A DNA stretch of 26,294 nt from DATEGZ01 sp035519535 (GTDB lineage Bacteria > Acidobacteriota > Vicinamibacteria > Vicinamibacterales > SCN-69-37). The position numbers were made by a program, and so were the translations under genes. Every line of letters begins with the position of its first letter. Within the stretch, counting starts at the first letter, position 1. Where the stretch lies: NCBI GenBank assembly GCA_035519535.1, contig DATIWF010000151.1:1-26294 (forward strand). Direction: 5' to 3'. Positions 14,365 to 24,851 of the stretch are shown here, piece by piece. The notes under the pieces were generated by a model. That model searched no databases. It saw only the letters and a list, made by a program, of their open reading frames with translations, and had not been told where the DNA came from.

Positions 14365-14798
14365 ATCGGCGCCGCCGGCGCCTTGTCGGGGGCCGGCGCC
14401 GCGCCGCGGACGGGCAAGCCCCGTTCGAGCAGCAGCTCCTTCGCCCGCGCGATCGGAAGCCGCACGACGCCGTTGTTCTTGTCCACCCACCCGTACGTCG
14501 TGAGGGTCTGGTCTTCCTGCTCGTGGAAGCGCGCGAGGTTGCCCGGCTCGTCCGTCAGGAGATTCGGCGCCGGCGCGAGCGTGCCGATCGGCGCGGCCAG
14601 CGGCGCCCGCGCGACGTCGTCGCGCGCGGTCTGGACTTCGAAGATCCGGAACAGACCCCACATGAGGATCTGGCAGGCGATCGTCGTGCCGAACAGGATG
14701 ACGCCAAACCAGAAGAGGCCGCGATAGCTGACGCCATCGCCCTCGGTCGGGCCCGTCGGCAGGGCCGCCGCCGCGTGAGGGTGCTTAGTGTCCGCCAT
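14334..14798 (-). CDS. Small one-helix protein of the ACIII-caa3 locus
   Basis: This 154-residue protein has one transmembrane segment near residues 28-51 (RGLFWFGVILFGTTIACQIL). A periplasmic part follows with NLARFHEQEDQTLTTYGWVD and then NNGVVRLPIARAKELLLERG. It ends in a proline/alanine-rich tail. No heme, copper or iron-sulfur motif is present. The 'YGWVD...GVVRLPI' block is what I would expect of a conserved but unnamed protein sitting between actF and sco in such loci. It may hold the position of ActG, a cofactor-free extra subunit described in some complexes, but that is inference. The ATG at 14798 overlaps the actF stop by 14 bases. The last residues and stop are encoded by the 8-bp repeat array. 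Confidence 0.85.
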   Translation of the reverse strand: MADTKHPHAAAALPTGPTEGDGVSYRGLFWFGVILFGTTIACQILMWGLFRIFEVQTARDDVARAPLAAPIGTLAPAPNLLTDEPGNLARFHEQEDQTLTTYGWVDKNNGVVRLPIARAKELLLERGLPVRGAAPAPDKAPAAPIKKVGKSGSQ

Positions 14799-15996
14799 GG
14801 GCCAACGCGTCCTTGAAGTACGGGTCGTGCGCGGGCACGAGCGCGCGCGCGCCGAGGTTGCGGTAGAAGAAGAACAGCCACACGCCGCCCAGACCAAGCA
14901 CGGCGGCGAAATCGAGCCAGTGCAGCGTCGTGCCGTTGTGGCGGAAGATCGGTCCAATCGTCCACGTGATGTCGATGACGCGCATCACCAGGATGAAGAG
15001 CGCGATGCGCGCGAGCGACGTGCCCTTCCGCTTCCAGCCGCGCGAGAGCAGCAGGGAGAACGGCACGACGAAGTGGCCGACGAGCACCGCGACCGCCACC
15101 GGCATCCACGGACCGGTCAGCCGGTTGATGTACCAGGGGATCTCTTCCGGCAGGTTGCCCTGGTAGATGATGATGAACTGCGAGACGTTGAAGTACGCCC
15201 ACAGCATGACGAACGCCAGCATCAGCTTGCCGAGGTCGTGGAAATTCTCCTCGGACGCGACGGCCGAGATCGGCCGGGAGCGCGACAGCGCGGCCAGCGC
15301 GATGATCGTGAAGGCCATCGTCGACAGCCCCTGCCCGCCGAGCATGAGGATGCCGAAGATCGTGGACGTGAAGTGCGGCTCGAGCGACAGTACCCAGTCG
15401 ACGCTCATGAGCGTCAGCGTCAGCATGTAGAGCACGAGGCCCGGGCCGGAGAGCGCCCGCATGCGGCCGTCCTTGGGACCCGGCAGCCGCGGCGCGTTGT
15501 CGTCCTGTTCCTTGGACCAGCGGCTGAGGGTGAACGTCAGCGCCATCCAGATGACGAAGTACAGCACGGCGCGAAGGTAGAAGAACTGCGGGTTGAGGTA
15601 CGCCGCCTTGGCCTGGATCGCTTTGTCGGCGAGGGCGTCGGGCCGCGCCCACGGATAGAGCACGGGCAGCGAGAAGGCGAGCGGCAGGAAGAGCACGGCC
15701 ATGACGGGCAGGTTGCGGGCCGAGGCCTCGAAGACGCGCCGCGCGAACAGCCCCCATCCGCCGCCGCTGAGGTACTGCACCATCAGCAGCGCCATCGACC
15801 CCATCGAGATGCCCAGCCAGAAGATGAAGGCGATGAGATAGGACTGCAGGAAGAACTGGCGCTCGAGCGTCAGAAAGCCGACGGCCATCCCGAGGAGGCC
15901 GACGGCTCCAATGACGAGACCGCGCGAGCGCAGCCTGGCGAGCTCCGCCAGCGGCCGCTCCGCCAGAAGCGCCGATTCACTCATCGGCTGGGTCAT
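14785..15996 (-). CDS. actF: Alternative complex III membrane subunit ActF
   Basis: The 403-residue protein has about ten transmembrane segments and belongs to the ActF branch of quinol:cytochrome c oxidoreductase membrane subunits, distant relatives of NrfD/PsrC. Typical text includes FLQSYLIAFIFWLGISMGSM, LTLMSVDWVLSLEPHFTSTI, and FNVSQFIIIYQGNLPEEIPW near residue 290. It helps form the membrane arm with ActC and contacts the oxidase in known supercomplexes. The ATG at 15996 overlaps the actE stop (ATGA), with GGAGG six bases upstream. The frame extends further upstream, but that text is a shadow of actE. Confidence 0.95.
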   Translation of the reverse strand: MTQPMSESALLAERPLAELARLRSRGLVIGAVGLLGMAVGFLTLERQFFLQSYLIAFIFWLGISMGSMALLMVQYLSGGGWGLFARRVFEASARNLPVMAVLFLPLAFSLPVLYPWARPDALADKAIQAKAAYLNPQFFYLRAVLYFVIWMALTFTLSRWSKEQDDNAPRLPGPKDGRMRALSGPGLVLYMLTLTLMSVDWVLSLEPHFTSTIFGILMLGGQGLSTMAFTIIALAALSRSRPISAVASEENFHDLGKLMLAFVMLWAYFNVSQFIIIYQGNLPEEIPWYINRLTGPWMPVAVAVLVGHFVVPFSLLLSRGWKRKGTSLARIALFILVMRVIDITWTIGPIFRHNGTTLHWLDFAAVLGLGGVWLFFFYRNLGARALVPAHDPYFKDALAHGGH

Positions 15997-16625
15997 TCCT
16001 GTCCTCCGCCTTCGCGAGCCTTCGCCGGTGCCGACGCGCCGCCTTCGTTGAGCTTCTGCATCTCGGCGGCCGGCACGTCGGCGCTCGTCGCGTGATGGCT
16101 CAACTGCAGCGCGCGAATGTAGGCGACGATCCGCCACCGGTCGGCGACCGGAATCTGCGCCTTGTAGTCGGGCATCGCGCCAAAGCCGTTCGTGATGACG
16201 TCGAAGAAGTAGCCGACCGGCATCTGGCGCAGCCGGTCCACGTGGTAGTTGGCCGCCTGCTTGAAGCCGCGCTGCACGACCATGCCGTTGCCCTCGCCGG
16301 TGCGCCCATGGCAGGGCGAGCAGTAAATGTTGAAGCGCTGCTCGCCGCGGTCGAGATCGGCCGCGGTGATCGCAAACGGAAACGTCTCGGCCGGCTTTCC
16401 CGCCACCTTGCCCGTGTAGAGCTGGTCGTCGTCGTTCAAATGACCGCGCGCGACGGTGCCGTCCACGATGGGCTGCGCCGACATGCCCTTCGGCAGGACC
16501 GTGCTCTCTTCGAGCGGGTCGTACCGCGGGGCCTGGTGCATGTCCTGGCGGCAGGACGCCAGGAAAGGCAGAAGGCACAAGGCAACAGGCAGAAGGCTGG
16601 AACGTCGCCTCAGGCTAGTCCTCAA
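15993..16625 (-). CDS. actE: Alternative complex III monoheme cytochrome c lipoprotein ActE
   Basis: The 210-residue protein has one heme c site, C102-S-P-C105-H106, preceded by GEQRFNIYC and followed by GRTGEGNGMV. A likely axial methionine lies in FGAMPDY. Its role is to pass electrons from complex III to the oxidase. The N-terminus is a lipoprotein signal: basic MRTSLRRRSS, hydrophobic LLPVALCLLPF, lipobox L22-A-S-C25. The start is TTG at 16625, overlapping the actD stop by 11 bases with GAGAGGTGG upstream. The first in-frame ATG (residue 29) lies after the lipobox cysteine and so cannot be the start. The hydrophobic core of the signal is encoded by a 35-bp heptamer repeat array. Confidence 0.95.
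   Translation of the reverse strand: MRTSLRRRSSLLPVALCLLPFLASCRQDMHQAPRYDPLEESTVLPKGMSAQPIVDGTVARGHLNDDDQLYTGKVAGKPAETFPFAITAADLDRGEQRFNIYCSPCHGRTGEGNGMVVQRGFKQAANYHVDRLRQMPVGYFFDVITNGFGAMPDYKAQIPVADRWRIVAYIRALQLSHHATSADVPAAEMQKLNEGGASAPAKAREGGGQE
16563..16597. repeat. actE: Heptanucleotide array inside the actE signal-peptide codons
   Basis: Five exact-phase 7-base units read on the minus strand as GCCTTCT, GCCTGTT, GCCTTGT, GCCTTCT and GCCTTTC. They encode most of LLPVALCLLPF, the hydrophobic core of the ActE signal peptide. Since seven is not a multiple of three, three units span seven codons and successive units are read in different frames. Confidence 0.88.
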
Positions 16626-17163
16626 CCTGCACCACCTCTCGCGGATGAAGGCCCGCCAGAAATGCGCGCGTGCCGTCCACGTTGAACTTGGGATCGGCCG
16701 CTTCGATCACCAGGAAGAACTTGTCCTGGCTCGCGAGGTTGAACCGCGCCGCGTTGAAGACCGGGTGGTACGGCTGCGGGAGGCCGTTGAGGGCGAGCAT
16801 GCCAATCACGGCCGAGAACGACGCGAAGAGAATCGTCGTCTCGAACGCCGGCGGAATGAACGCGCCCCATGAATTGAACGGGCGGCCGGCGATGTTCATC
16901 GGATAGGCGATGACCTGCGTCCAGTACTCGAGCCCCCAGCCGGCGAGCAGGCCCGTGAGTCCGCCGGCCAGGATGATCTTCGGCACCTTGTGTTCCTTGA
17001 ACCCGATGGCATCCGCCAGGCCGTGGATGGGGAACGGCGAGAACGCATCGGTCTTCGTGTAGCCCGCCTTGCCCACGGCCGTCGCGGCGTCGAGCAGCGC
17101 CTGCGCCGAGTCGAACTCGGCGAGCAGTCCGTACAGCTGACCGGCGGGAATCTGGTTGGCCAT
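16615..17163 (-). CDS. actD: Alternative complex III subunit ActD (DUF3341)
   Basis: The 182-residue protein matches the DUF3341 family. A cytoplasmic ferredoxin-like N-terminal part (YGLLAEFDSAQALLDAATAV, AGYTKTDAFSPFPIHGL) is followed by two transmembrane segments: PKIILAGGLTGLLAGWGLEY, and TTILFASFSAVIGMLALNGL near residue 115. The conserved loop YPMNIAGRPFNSWGAFIPPA precedes the second helix, and FFLVIEAADP lies near the end. It has no cofactor and caps the ActC side of the membrane arm. The ATG at 17163 overlaps the actC stop by one base (ATGA pattern), and its own stop overlaps actE. Confidence 0.96.
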   Translation of the reverse strand: MANQIPAGQLYGLLAEFDSAQALLDAATAVGKAGYTKTDAFSPFPIHGLADAIGFKEHKVPKIILAGGLTGLLAGWGLEYWTQVIAYPMNIAGRPFNSWGAFIPPAFETTILFASFSAVIGMLALNGLPQPYHPVFNAARFNLASQDKFFLVIEAADPKFNVDGTRAFLAGLHPREVVQVED

Positions 17164-18566
17164 CAGTGTGAGCCTCCCTCGGCCGCGTGTTTCGGCGTGG
17201 CTTCAGGCAGCAGCGTGCGCATCTCGAAGATCGAGATGAGCGGCAGGACCCGGACGAAGATGAAGATCAACGTCACGAAGAGGCCAATCGTACCGAAGAG
17301 CGTGATGAAGTCCCACTTCGTCGGATAGAACATCTCCCACGACGACGGCATGAAGTCGCGGTGCAGGCTCGTCACGATGATGACGAACCGCTCGAGCCAC
17401 ATGCCGACGTTGATGAACATGCACACCATGAACACGACGCCCGTGCGATGGCGCAGCTTCTTCGACCACATGAGCTGCGGCACGAGGAAGTTGCAGAGCA
17501 GCAGGACCCAGTAGGACCACGCGTACGGGCCGTAGTAGACGCGGTTCTTGAGCATGAACCGCTCGAGCTCGTTGCCGCTGTACCAGCCGAAGAAGGCCTC
17601 GCAGGCGTAGCCGTAGACCACGACGAGGCCGGTGACGAGCATGACCTTCGCCATGTTGTCGATGTGCCGCATCGTGATGAAGTCCTTGAGGCCGTAGATG
17701 GCGCGCAGCGGGATCGTGAGCGTCAGAACCATCGCGAAGCCGGCGTAGATCGCGCCGGCGACGAAGTAGGGCGGGAAGATCGTCGCGTGCCAGCCCGGCA
17801 GGATCGAGGAGGCGAAGTCGAAGCTCACGACCGTGTGGACCGAGAGCACCAGCGGCGTCGAGAGGCCGGCGAGAATCAGGTACGCGTTCTCGTAGCGCGC
17901 CCAGTGGCGCGCCGAGCCGCGCCAGCCCATCGCGCCCATGCCGTACAGCTTCTTGAGGACCGGGTGCGTTGCCTTGTCACGGAAGGTGGCGAGGTCGGGG
18001 ATGAGCCCCGTGAACCAGAAGATCAGCGAGACCGACCCGTAGGTCGAGACGGCGAACACGTCCCAGATGAGCGGGCTCCGGAAATTCGGCCACAGCGTCA
18101 TCGCGTTGGGATAGGGGAAGAGCCAGTAGGCCGCGAGCCACGGCCGGCCGGTGTGGATGACCGGGAAGATCGCCGCGCACAACACGGCGAAGAGCGTCAT
18201 CGCCTCGGCAAACCGGTTGATGGACGTGCGCCAGTCCTGCTTGAACAGCAGCAGGATGGCGGAGATCAGCGTGCCGGCATGCCCGATGCCGATCCACCAG
18301 ACGAAGTTGATGATCGGGAACGCCCAGCCGACCGGGATGTTCGTCCCCCAGATGCCGACGCCCTTGAAGAGCAGATAGGTGATCGCGACCATCAGGCCCA
18401 TGACCAGCGTGAAACCGACCACGGTGAACATGAACCACGACAGCGGCGTGTTCTTCGTCAGGACGAGCGCGACGAGTTTGTCGGTGATCGAGCGATAGTC
18501 ATGGCCGGGGCCGATGACCGGCGCCGGGATCCTGACGTCACCCTGCTGGTATTCCGTGGCTGCCAC
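17163..18566 (-). CDS. actC: Alternative complex III quinol-site membrane subunit ActC (NrfD-like)
   Basis: The 467-residue NrfD/PsrC-like protein has about ten transmembrane helices. Recognisable blocks are WGTNIPVGWAFPIINFVWWI with GIGHAGTLISAILLLFKQDW (near residue 75-115), HTGRPWLAAYWLFPYPN near residue 140, and MWLERFVIIVTSLHRDFMPS near residue 380. In this family the subunit binds menaquinol or ubiquinol near the periplasmic face next to ActB. The start is GTG at 18566 with GGGAG about ten bases upstream, three bases after the actB stop. No unusual feature is apparent. Confidence 0.97.
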   Translation of the reverse strand: MAATEYQQGDVRIPAPVIGPGHDYRSITDKLVALVLTKNTPLSWFMFTVVGFTLVMGLMVAITYLLFKGVGIWGTNIPVGWAFPIINFVWWIGIGHAGTLISAILLLFKQDWRTSINRFAEAMTLFAVLCAAIFPVIHTGRPWLAAYWLFPYPNAMTLWPNFRSPLIWDVFAVSTYGSVSLIFWFTGLIPDLATFRDKATHPVLKKLYGMGAMGWRGSARHWARYENAYLILAGLSTPLVLSVHTVVSFDFASSILPGWHATIFPPYFVAGAIYAGFAMVLTLTIPLRAIYGLKDFITMRHIDNMAKVMLVTGLVVVYGYACEAFFGWYSGNELERFMLKNRVYYGPYAWSYWVLLLCNFLVPQLMWSKKLRHRTGVVFMVCMFINVGMWLERFVIIVTSLHRDFMPSSWEMFYPTKWDFITLFGTIGLFVTLIFIFVRVLPLISIFEMRTLLPEATPKHAAEGGSH

Positions 18567-18569
18567 GCG

Positions 18570-21605
<3,036 letters not shown>

Positions 21606-21653
21606 CGTGTGCTCACGGAGGGAAACATCGGCCCGGGCGGCAGGCCGTGGTCC

Positions 21654-22352
21654 TCAGCGGTGGCAGATGGAGCAGCTCGTCATGTGCTCCACGCTCGCCA
21701 CGTTGTAGTCCTTCTTCAAGCGGAGCCCCAGCTCGAGCTGGCTGCCAAACTCCTCGTTCCCAAACCGCACCTTCTTGTCTTCCCGCGGCTGCTCGTAGGC
21801 CATGTTGAACACCTGGTCGCGCGGGCGCAGGTACTTCTCCGGCGCGCGATGGCAGTCCAGGCACCAGCCCATCAGCAGCGGCTGCGCCTGGTAGGTCATG
21901 GGCATCTGGTCCACGCGCCCATGGCACGTCGCACAGCCCACGCCCTGGTGGATATGGATCTGATGATTGAAGTAGACGAAGTCAGGTAGGTTATTTACCC
22001 TAATCCACGTCATTGGCGTGTCATTCCGGAAGCTCGCGCGGACGGGCTCGAGAATGGCCGCGTTCGTCCAGAGCTGGGAGTGACAGTTCATGCAGGTCTT
22101 CGTCGGAGGAATCCCGGCGAACGACGACGTCTCGACCGACGTATGGCAATAGCGGCAGTCGAAACCCTCACCGCCAACGTGATGCAGGTGGCTGAACTGG
22201 ACCGGCTGCTCGACGACCTCGTTCTGACGCGTGAGCCAGGACGATTGCATCAGGATGAGGACGATCCAGCCGAGGAAGGCGACGAGGGCCACGACTCCGG
22301 CCAGACTCGCGCGGGCGAGGGCGTTCGCACTTCGGGGAAACAGCTGGCTCAT
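21654..22352 (-). CDS. actA: Alternative complex III pentaheme cytochrome c ActA
   Basis: The 232-residue protein has a single N-terminal membrane anchor (AGVVALVAFLGWIVLILMQS) and a periplasmic domain with five CxxCH heme sites: CRYCH, CMNCH, CATCH, CLDCH and CSICH. The last is almost the C-terminus (CSICHR). Paired histidines for axial ligation are visible in FSHLHH and FNHQIHIHQG. Five hemes match ActA of characterised complexes. It is the first gene of the locus, with about 83 bases between the predicted transcript start and the ATG. No strong Shine-Dalgarno sequence is visible just before the ATG. Confidence 0.97.
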   Translation of the reverse strand: MSQLFPRSANALARASLAGVVALVAFLGWIVLILMQSSWLTRQNEVVEQPVQFSHLHHVGGEGFDCRYCHTSVETSSFAGIPPTKTCMNCHSQLWTNAAILEPVRASFRNDTPMTWIRVNNLPDFVYFNHQIHIHQGVGCATCHGRVDQMPMTYQAQPLLMGWCLDCHRAPEKYLRPRDQVFNMAYEQPREDKKVRFGNEEFGSQLELGLRLKKDYNVASVEHMTSCSICHR

Positions 22353-22404
22353 AGACAGGCAGCGGGCGCCCTAAGCCTACATTGATCTGTGGTGTTCGGG
22401 GGCA

Positions 22405-22432
22405 CGCGTCGGGTGGGCGACGGCCCGACGCG
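22405..22432 (-). promoter_or_regulatory. Hairpin at the 5' end of the act transcript leader
   Basis: CGCGTCGGG (22405-22413) and its exact complement (22424-22432) form a 9-bp stem with a 10-base loop, within the predicted leader of the actA mRNA and starting only a few bases from the likely transcription start. A 5'-end stem could protect the transcript. On the plus strand it would lie upstream of the TATAAT box. Confidence 0.5.
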
Positions 22433-22440
22433 GGCGCCTA

Positions 22441-22446
22441 TATAAT
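22441..22446 (+). promoter_or_regulatory. TATAAT box facing the NatAB genes
   Basis: A perfect plus-strand TATAAT sits in otherwise very GC-rich DNA, with the 16-bp palindrome starting at its last base, about where transcription would begin. The hexamer 17 bases upstream (CGACGG) is a poor -35 match, so the promoter would be weak or need an activator. It lies about 115 bases upstream of the ABC ATPase start. Confidence 0.45.
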
Positions 22447-22471
22447 GTGAAACGTTTCACAAACTTGTCAA
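22442..22471 (-). promoter_or_regulatory. Promoter of the act-cta locus
   Basis: On the minus strand a perfect TTGACA (22471-22466) is followed by an 18-base spacer and CATTAT (22447-22442), which matches four of six -10 bases including the key second and last positions. It points to actA, with an expected start near 22435. The spacer is almost entirely the 16-bp palindrome. Confidence 0.65.
22446..22461. promoter_or_regulatory. Perfect 16-bp palindrome, likely repressor operator
   Basis: TGTGAAACGTTTCACA is a perfect palindrome with a central CG. The form is common for LacI/GalR-family operators, whose half-sites often read TGxAAxC with a central CG. It fills the -35/-10 spacer of the act promoter and covers the expected start point of the divergent TATAAT promoter. 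No LacI-type gene is in the window, so the cognate regulator is unknown. Confidence 0.65.
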
Positions 22472-22559
22472 TGGCAACGGCCCGCCCGGCCAGCTGCGCC
22501 GGCGGTTGTTCCCGTCGGCCGGAATCGAGTACCGTCCGAGTCCGTGTGCGAGGTCGGCG

Positions 22560-23483
22560 ATGACCGCGATTGAGATTCGGGACGTCACCAAGCAGTTCGA
22601 CGCCGTCGTGGCCGTCAACCATCTGACGTTGTCGGTGCCGACCGGCTCGATCTACGGGTTCATCGGTCCGAACGGGTCGGGAAAGACGACGACGATCCGG
22701 ATGATCATGAACATCCTGGTGCCCGACTCGGGCTCGATCGAGGTCCTCCAGCACCCGAGCGAGTCGGAGGTGCGCGACCAGGTCGGCTACCTGCCGGAAG
22801 AGCGCGGGCTCTACAAGCGGATGACCGTGCGCCAGGTCCTGCGCTACTACGGACAGCTCAAGGGGCGTTCGCTGAGCCAGCTCGATCCCGCGATCAAGAA
22901 ATGGCTCGACCGCCTCCAGCTCGGCGACTGGGCCGACAAGAAGGTGCTGGCGCTCTCGAAGGGCATGTCGCAGAAGGTGCAGTTCATCTCGACGATCATC
23001 GCCGAGCCGAAGCTGCTGATTCTGGACGAGCCGTTCTCCGGGCTCGACCCCGTCAACGCGGACGCCCTGCGCGACGCCGTGCTCGATCTCAGGCGGCAGG
23101 GCCTGACGATTGTGTTTTCGACGCACGACATGGCGGCGGCCGAGCGGCTGTGCGATCGCATCTTCATGATCTTCAAGGGCAACAAGGTGCTCGACGGCAC
23201 GCTCGACGAGATCCAGTCGAAGTACGGGCAGGACACGGTGCGGGTGCGCACGGCGGGCGGGATGGCCGCGCTCAAGGACGTGCCGGAAGTGGAGATGGTC
23301 GTGGACATCGGCAACTTCCAGGACGTCAAGCTCAAGGGCGACTCGCAGGCGTTTCTGCAGCATCTGGCCGAGAAGACGGCCGTCACGCACTTCGAGATCA
23401 AGAAACCGTCGCTCCACGACATCTTCGTGCGCATCGCACGACCCACGGCGGAAGAGATGCGAGCGCCTCGGGAGGTCAACTGA
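22560..23483 (+). CDS. ABC transporter ATP-binding protein, NatA type
   Basis: The 307-residue ATPase has Walker A GPNGSGKT at 36-43, signature LSKGMSQK at 132-139, Walker B LLILDEP at 152-158 and the switch histidine at 189 (FSTHD). The LSKGM signature and an extra C-terminal domain of about 80 residues (DEIQSKYGQDTVRVRTAGGM onward) are typical of NatA/YhaQ-like subunits that work with ABC-2 type permeases. The ATG at 22560 follows GAGGTC at seven bases. A longer reading from a TTG at 22506 has no family text. It is the first gene of a plus-strand set divergent from act. The ABC-2 partner starts two bases after its stop. Confidence 0.94.
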   Translation: MTAIEIRDVTKQFDAVVAVNHLTLSVPTGSIYGFIGPNGSGKTTTIRMIMNILVPDSGSIEVLQHPSESEVRDQVGYLPEERGLYKRMTVRQVLRYYGQLKGRSLSQLDPAIKKWLDRLQLGDWADKKVLALSKGMSQKVQFISTIIAEPKLLILDEPFSGLDPVNADALRDAVLDLRRQGLTIVFSTHDMAAAERLCDRIFMIFKGNKVLDGTLDEIQSKYGQDTVRVRTAGGMAALKDVPEVEMVVDIGNFQDVKLKGDSQAFLQHLAEKTAVTHFEIKKPSLHDIFVRIARPTAEEMRAPREVN

Positions 23484-23485
23484 CC

Positions 23486-24784
23486 ATGAGCCGTATTCTC
23501 GTCGTCGCGACCACCGAATTTCTGACGCTCGTCAAGACGAAGGCCTTCATCATCGGCATCCTGATGCTGCCGGTGATGCTGGGCCTGTCGTTCGGCTTCC
23601 AGATCTTCGCGGCCAAGCACGCCGACGTGGAGGATCATGCCTTCGCGGTGATCGATCACACGGGCGCGCTCTATCCGGCGATTGCGGCCGCCGCGGAGGC
23701 GCACAACCGGGAGTCGGGCACCGGCAAGGATCGGACCGGTCCGTATTTCCTGCCGCGCCAGATCGACTCGGGATCCAAGTCGGCCGCGGACGTGAAAGCC
23801 GACCTTTCGGCGCGCGTGCGGCAGAAGGAGCTGTTCGCGTTCGTGGAGATTCCTTCGGGCGTCCTCGACATCAAGTCGACCACGGACGATCAGGTCAACT
23901 ACTACACGGAGACGCCGTCCTACGATCCGCTGCCCAACTGGCTGAGCGGCGTGCTGCAGCGCGAGATTACCGCCCGGCGGTTCGCGTCGGCTGCCGTTGA
24001 TCCCAACCTCGTGGCGCAGCTCACGCGGCGGGCGCGCGTGACGACCCTCGGCCTGGTCGAGCGGAAGGCGGACGGCACGGTCAGCGACGCGAAGCAGGTC
24101 AACCAGATCGCGACGTTCGCGGTGCCGTTCGGCATGATGTATCTGCTGTTTATTGCCCTGATGTCGAGCGCGCCGCAGCTGCTGACGGCGGTCATCGAGG
24201 AGAAGATGAGCCGCATCAGCGAAGTGCTGATCTCGTCGATCACGCCGACACAGCTGATGCTGGGCAAGCTGCTCGGTGTGGCCGGCGTGGCGGCGCTGCT
24301 CGCGCTCATCTATCTGGGCGGCGGCGTGTACGCGCTGCTGCAGACGGGCCAGTTCGAGCTCGTGCAGCCGGCGCTGTTGGCCTGGTTCGTGGTGTTTCTC
24401 CTGTGCGCCGTGCTCATGTTCGGGTCGGTGTTCGTCGCAATTGGCGCGGCGTGCTCCGACCTGAAGGACTCGCAGAGCATGATGCAGCCGGTCATGGTGT
24501 TCCTGCTGCTGCCGATGTTTGCATCGGCCATCGTGCTGCGACAGCCGAACTCGATGGTCTCCGTCGCGGCGTCGCTGTTCCCGACCGCATCGCCGTTCCT
24601 GATGCTGATTCGTCTGGCGATGTCTCCGCCGCCGCCGATCTGGCAAGTGGCGCTTTCGGTGGTGCTCACGCTCACGACGACGGCGGTCTTCATCTGGGCC
24701 GCGGCGCGGATTTTCCGGATAGGGCTGCTCATGCAGGGCAAGCCGCCGAATCTGCCGGAGCTCCTGAAATGGATCAGGGCGTAG
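23486..24784 (+). CDS. ABC-2 type transporter permease, NatB-like
   Basis: The 432-residue protein has one N-terminal transmembrane segment (FIIGILMLPVMLGLSFGFQI) and a large extracytoplasmic domain of about 180 residues. A C-terminal group of five or six segments starts at FAVPFGMMYLLFIALMSSAP. The stretch LLTAVIEEKMSRISEVLISS with TPTQLMLGKLLG is the family hallmark of NatB/YhaP-like ABC-2 proteins. In Bacillus NatAB exports sodium, but many relatives have other or unknown cargo, so no substrate is claimed. GGAGGT lies nine bases before the ATG. It is almost joined to the ATPase gene. Confidence 0.93.
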   Translation: MSRILVVATTEFLTLVKTKAFIIGILMLPVMLGLSFGFQIFAAKHADVEDHAFAVIDHTGALYPAIAAAAEAHNRESGTGKDRTGPYFLPRQIDSGSKSAADVKADLSARVRQKELFAFVEIPSGVLDIKSTTDDQVNYYTETPSYDPLPNWLSGVLQREITARRFASAAVDPNLVAQLTRRARVTTLGLVERKADGTVSDAKQVNQIATFAVPFGMMYLLFIALMSSAPQLLTAVIEEKMSRISEVLISSITPTQLMLGKLLGVAGVAALLALIYLGGGVYALLQTGQFELVQPALLAWFVVFLLCAVLMFGSVFVAIGAACSDLKDSQSMMQPVMVFLLLPMFASAIVLRQPNSMVSVAASLFPTASPFLMLIRLAMSPPPPIWQVALSVVLTLTTTAVFIWAAARIFRIGLLMQGKPPNLPELLKWIRA

Positions 24785-24804
24785 GGCGGCATGCGGAGTG
24801 CGAC

Positions 24805-24851
24805 GTGCTCGGTGCTGGGTGCCGGGTGCGTGTGCTGGGTGCTAGGTGCGG
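24805..24851. repeat. Heptanucleotide tandem array, GTGCTGG-like units
   Basis: Units GTGCTCG, GTGCTGG, GTGCCGG, a 6-base GTGCGT, GTGCTGG, GTGCTAG and GTGCGG follow one another. One unit is a base short, so the phase shifts once. The array fills the gap between the NatB stop and the reductase gene, and its final GTG is the reductase start codon. It closely resembles the array at 3656. Confidence 0.85.

Noticed and set aside
22506..22559. Earlier start of the NatA-type ATPase
   Set aside because: It relies on a TTG without a ribosome site and adds residues with no family match. ATG at 22560 has GAGGTC at good spacing.
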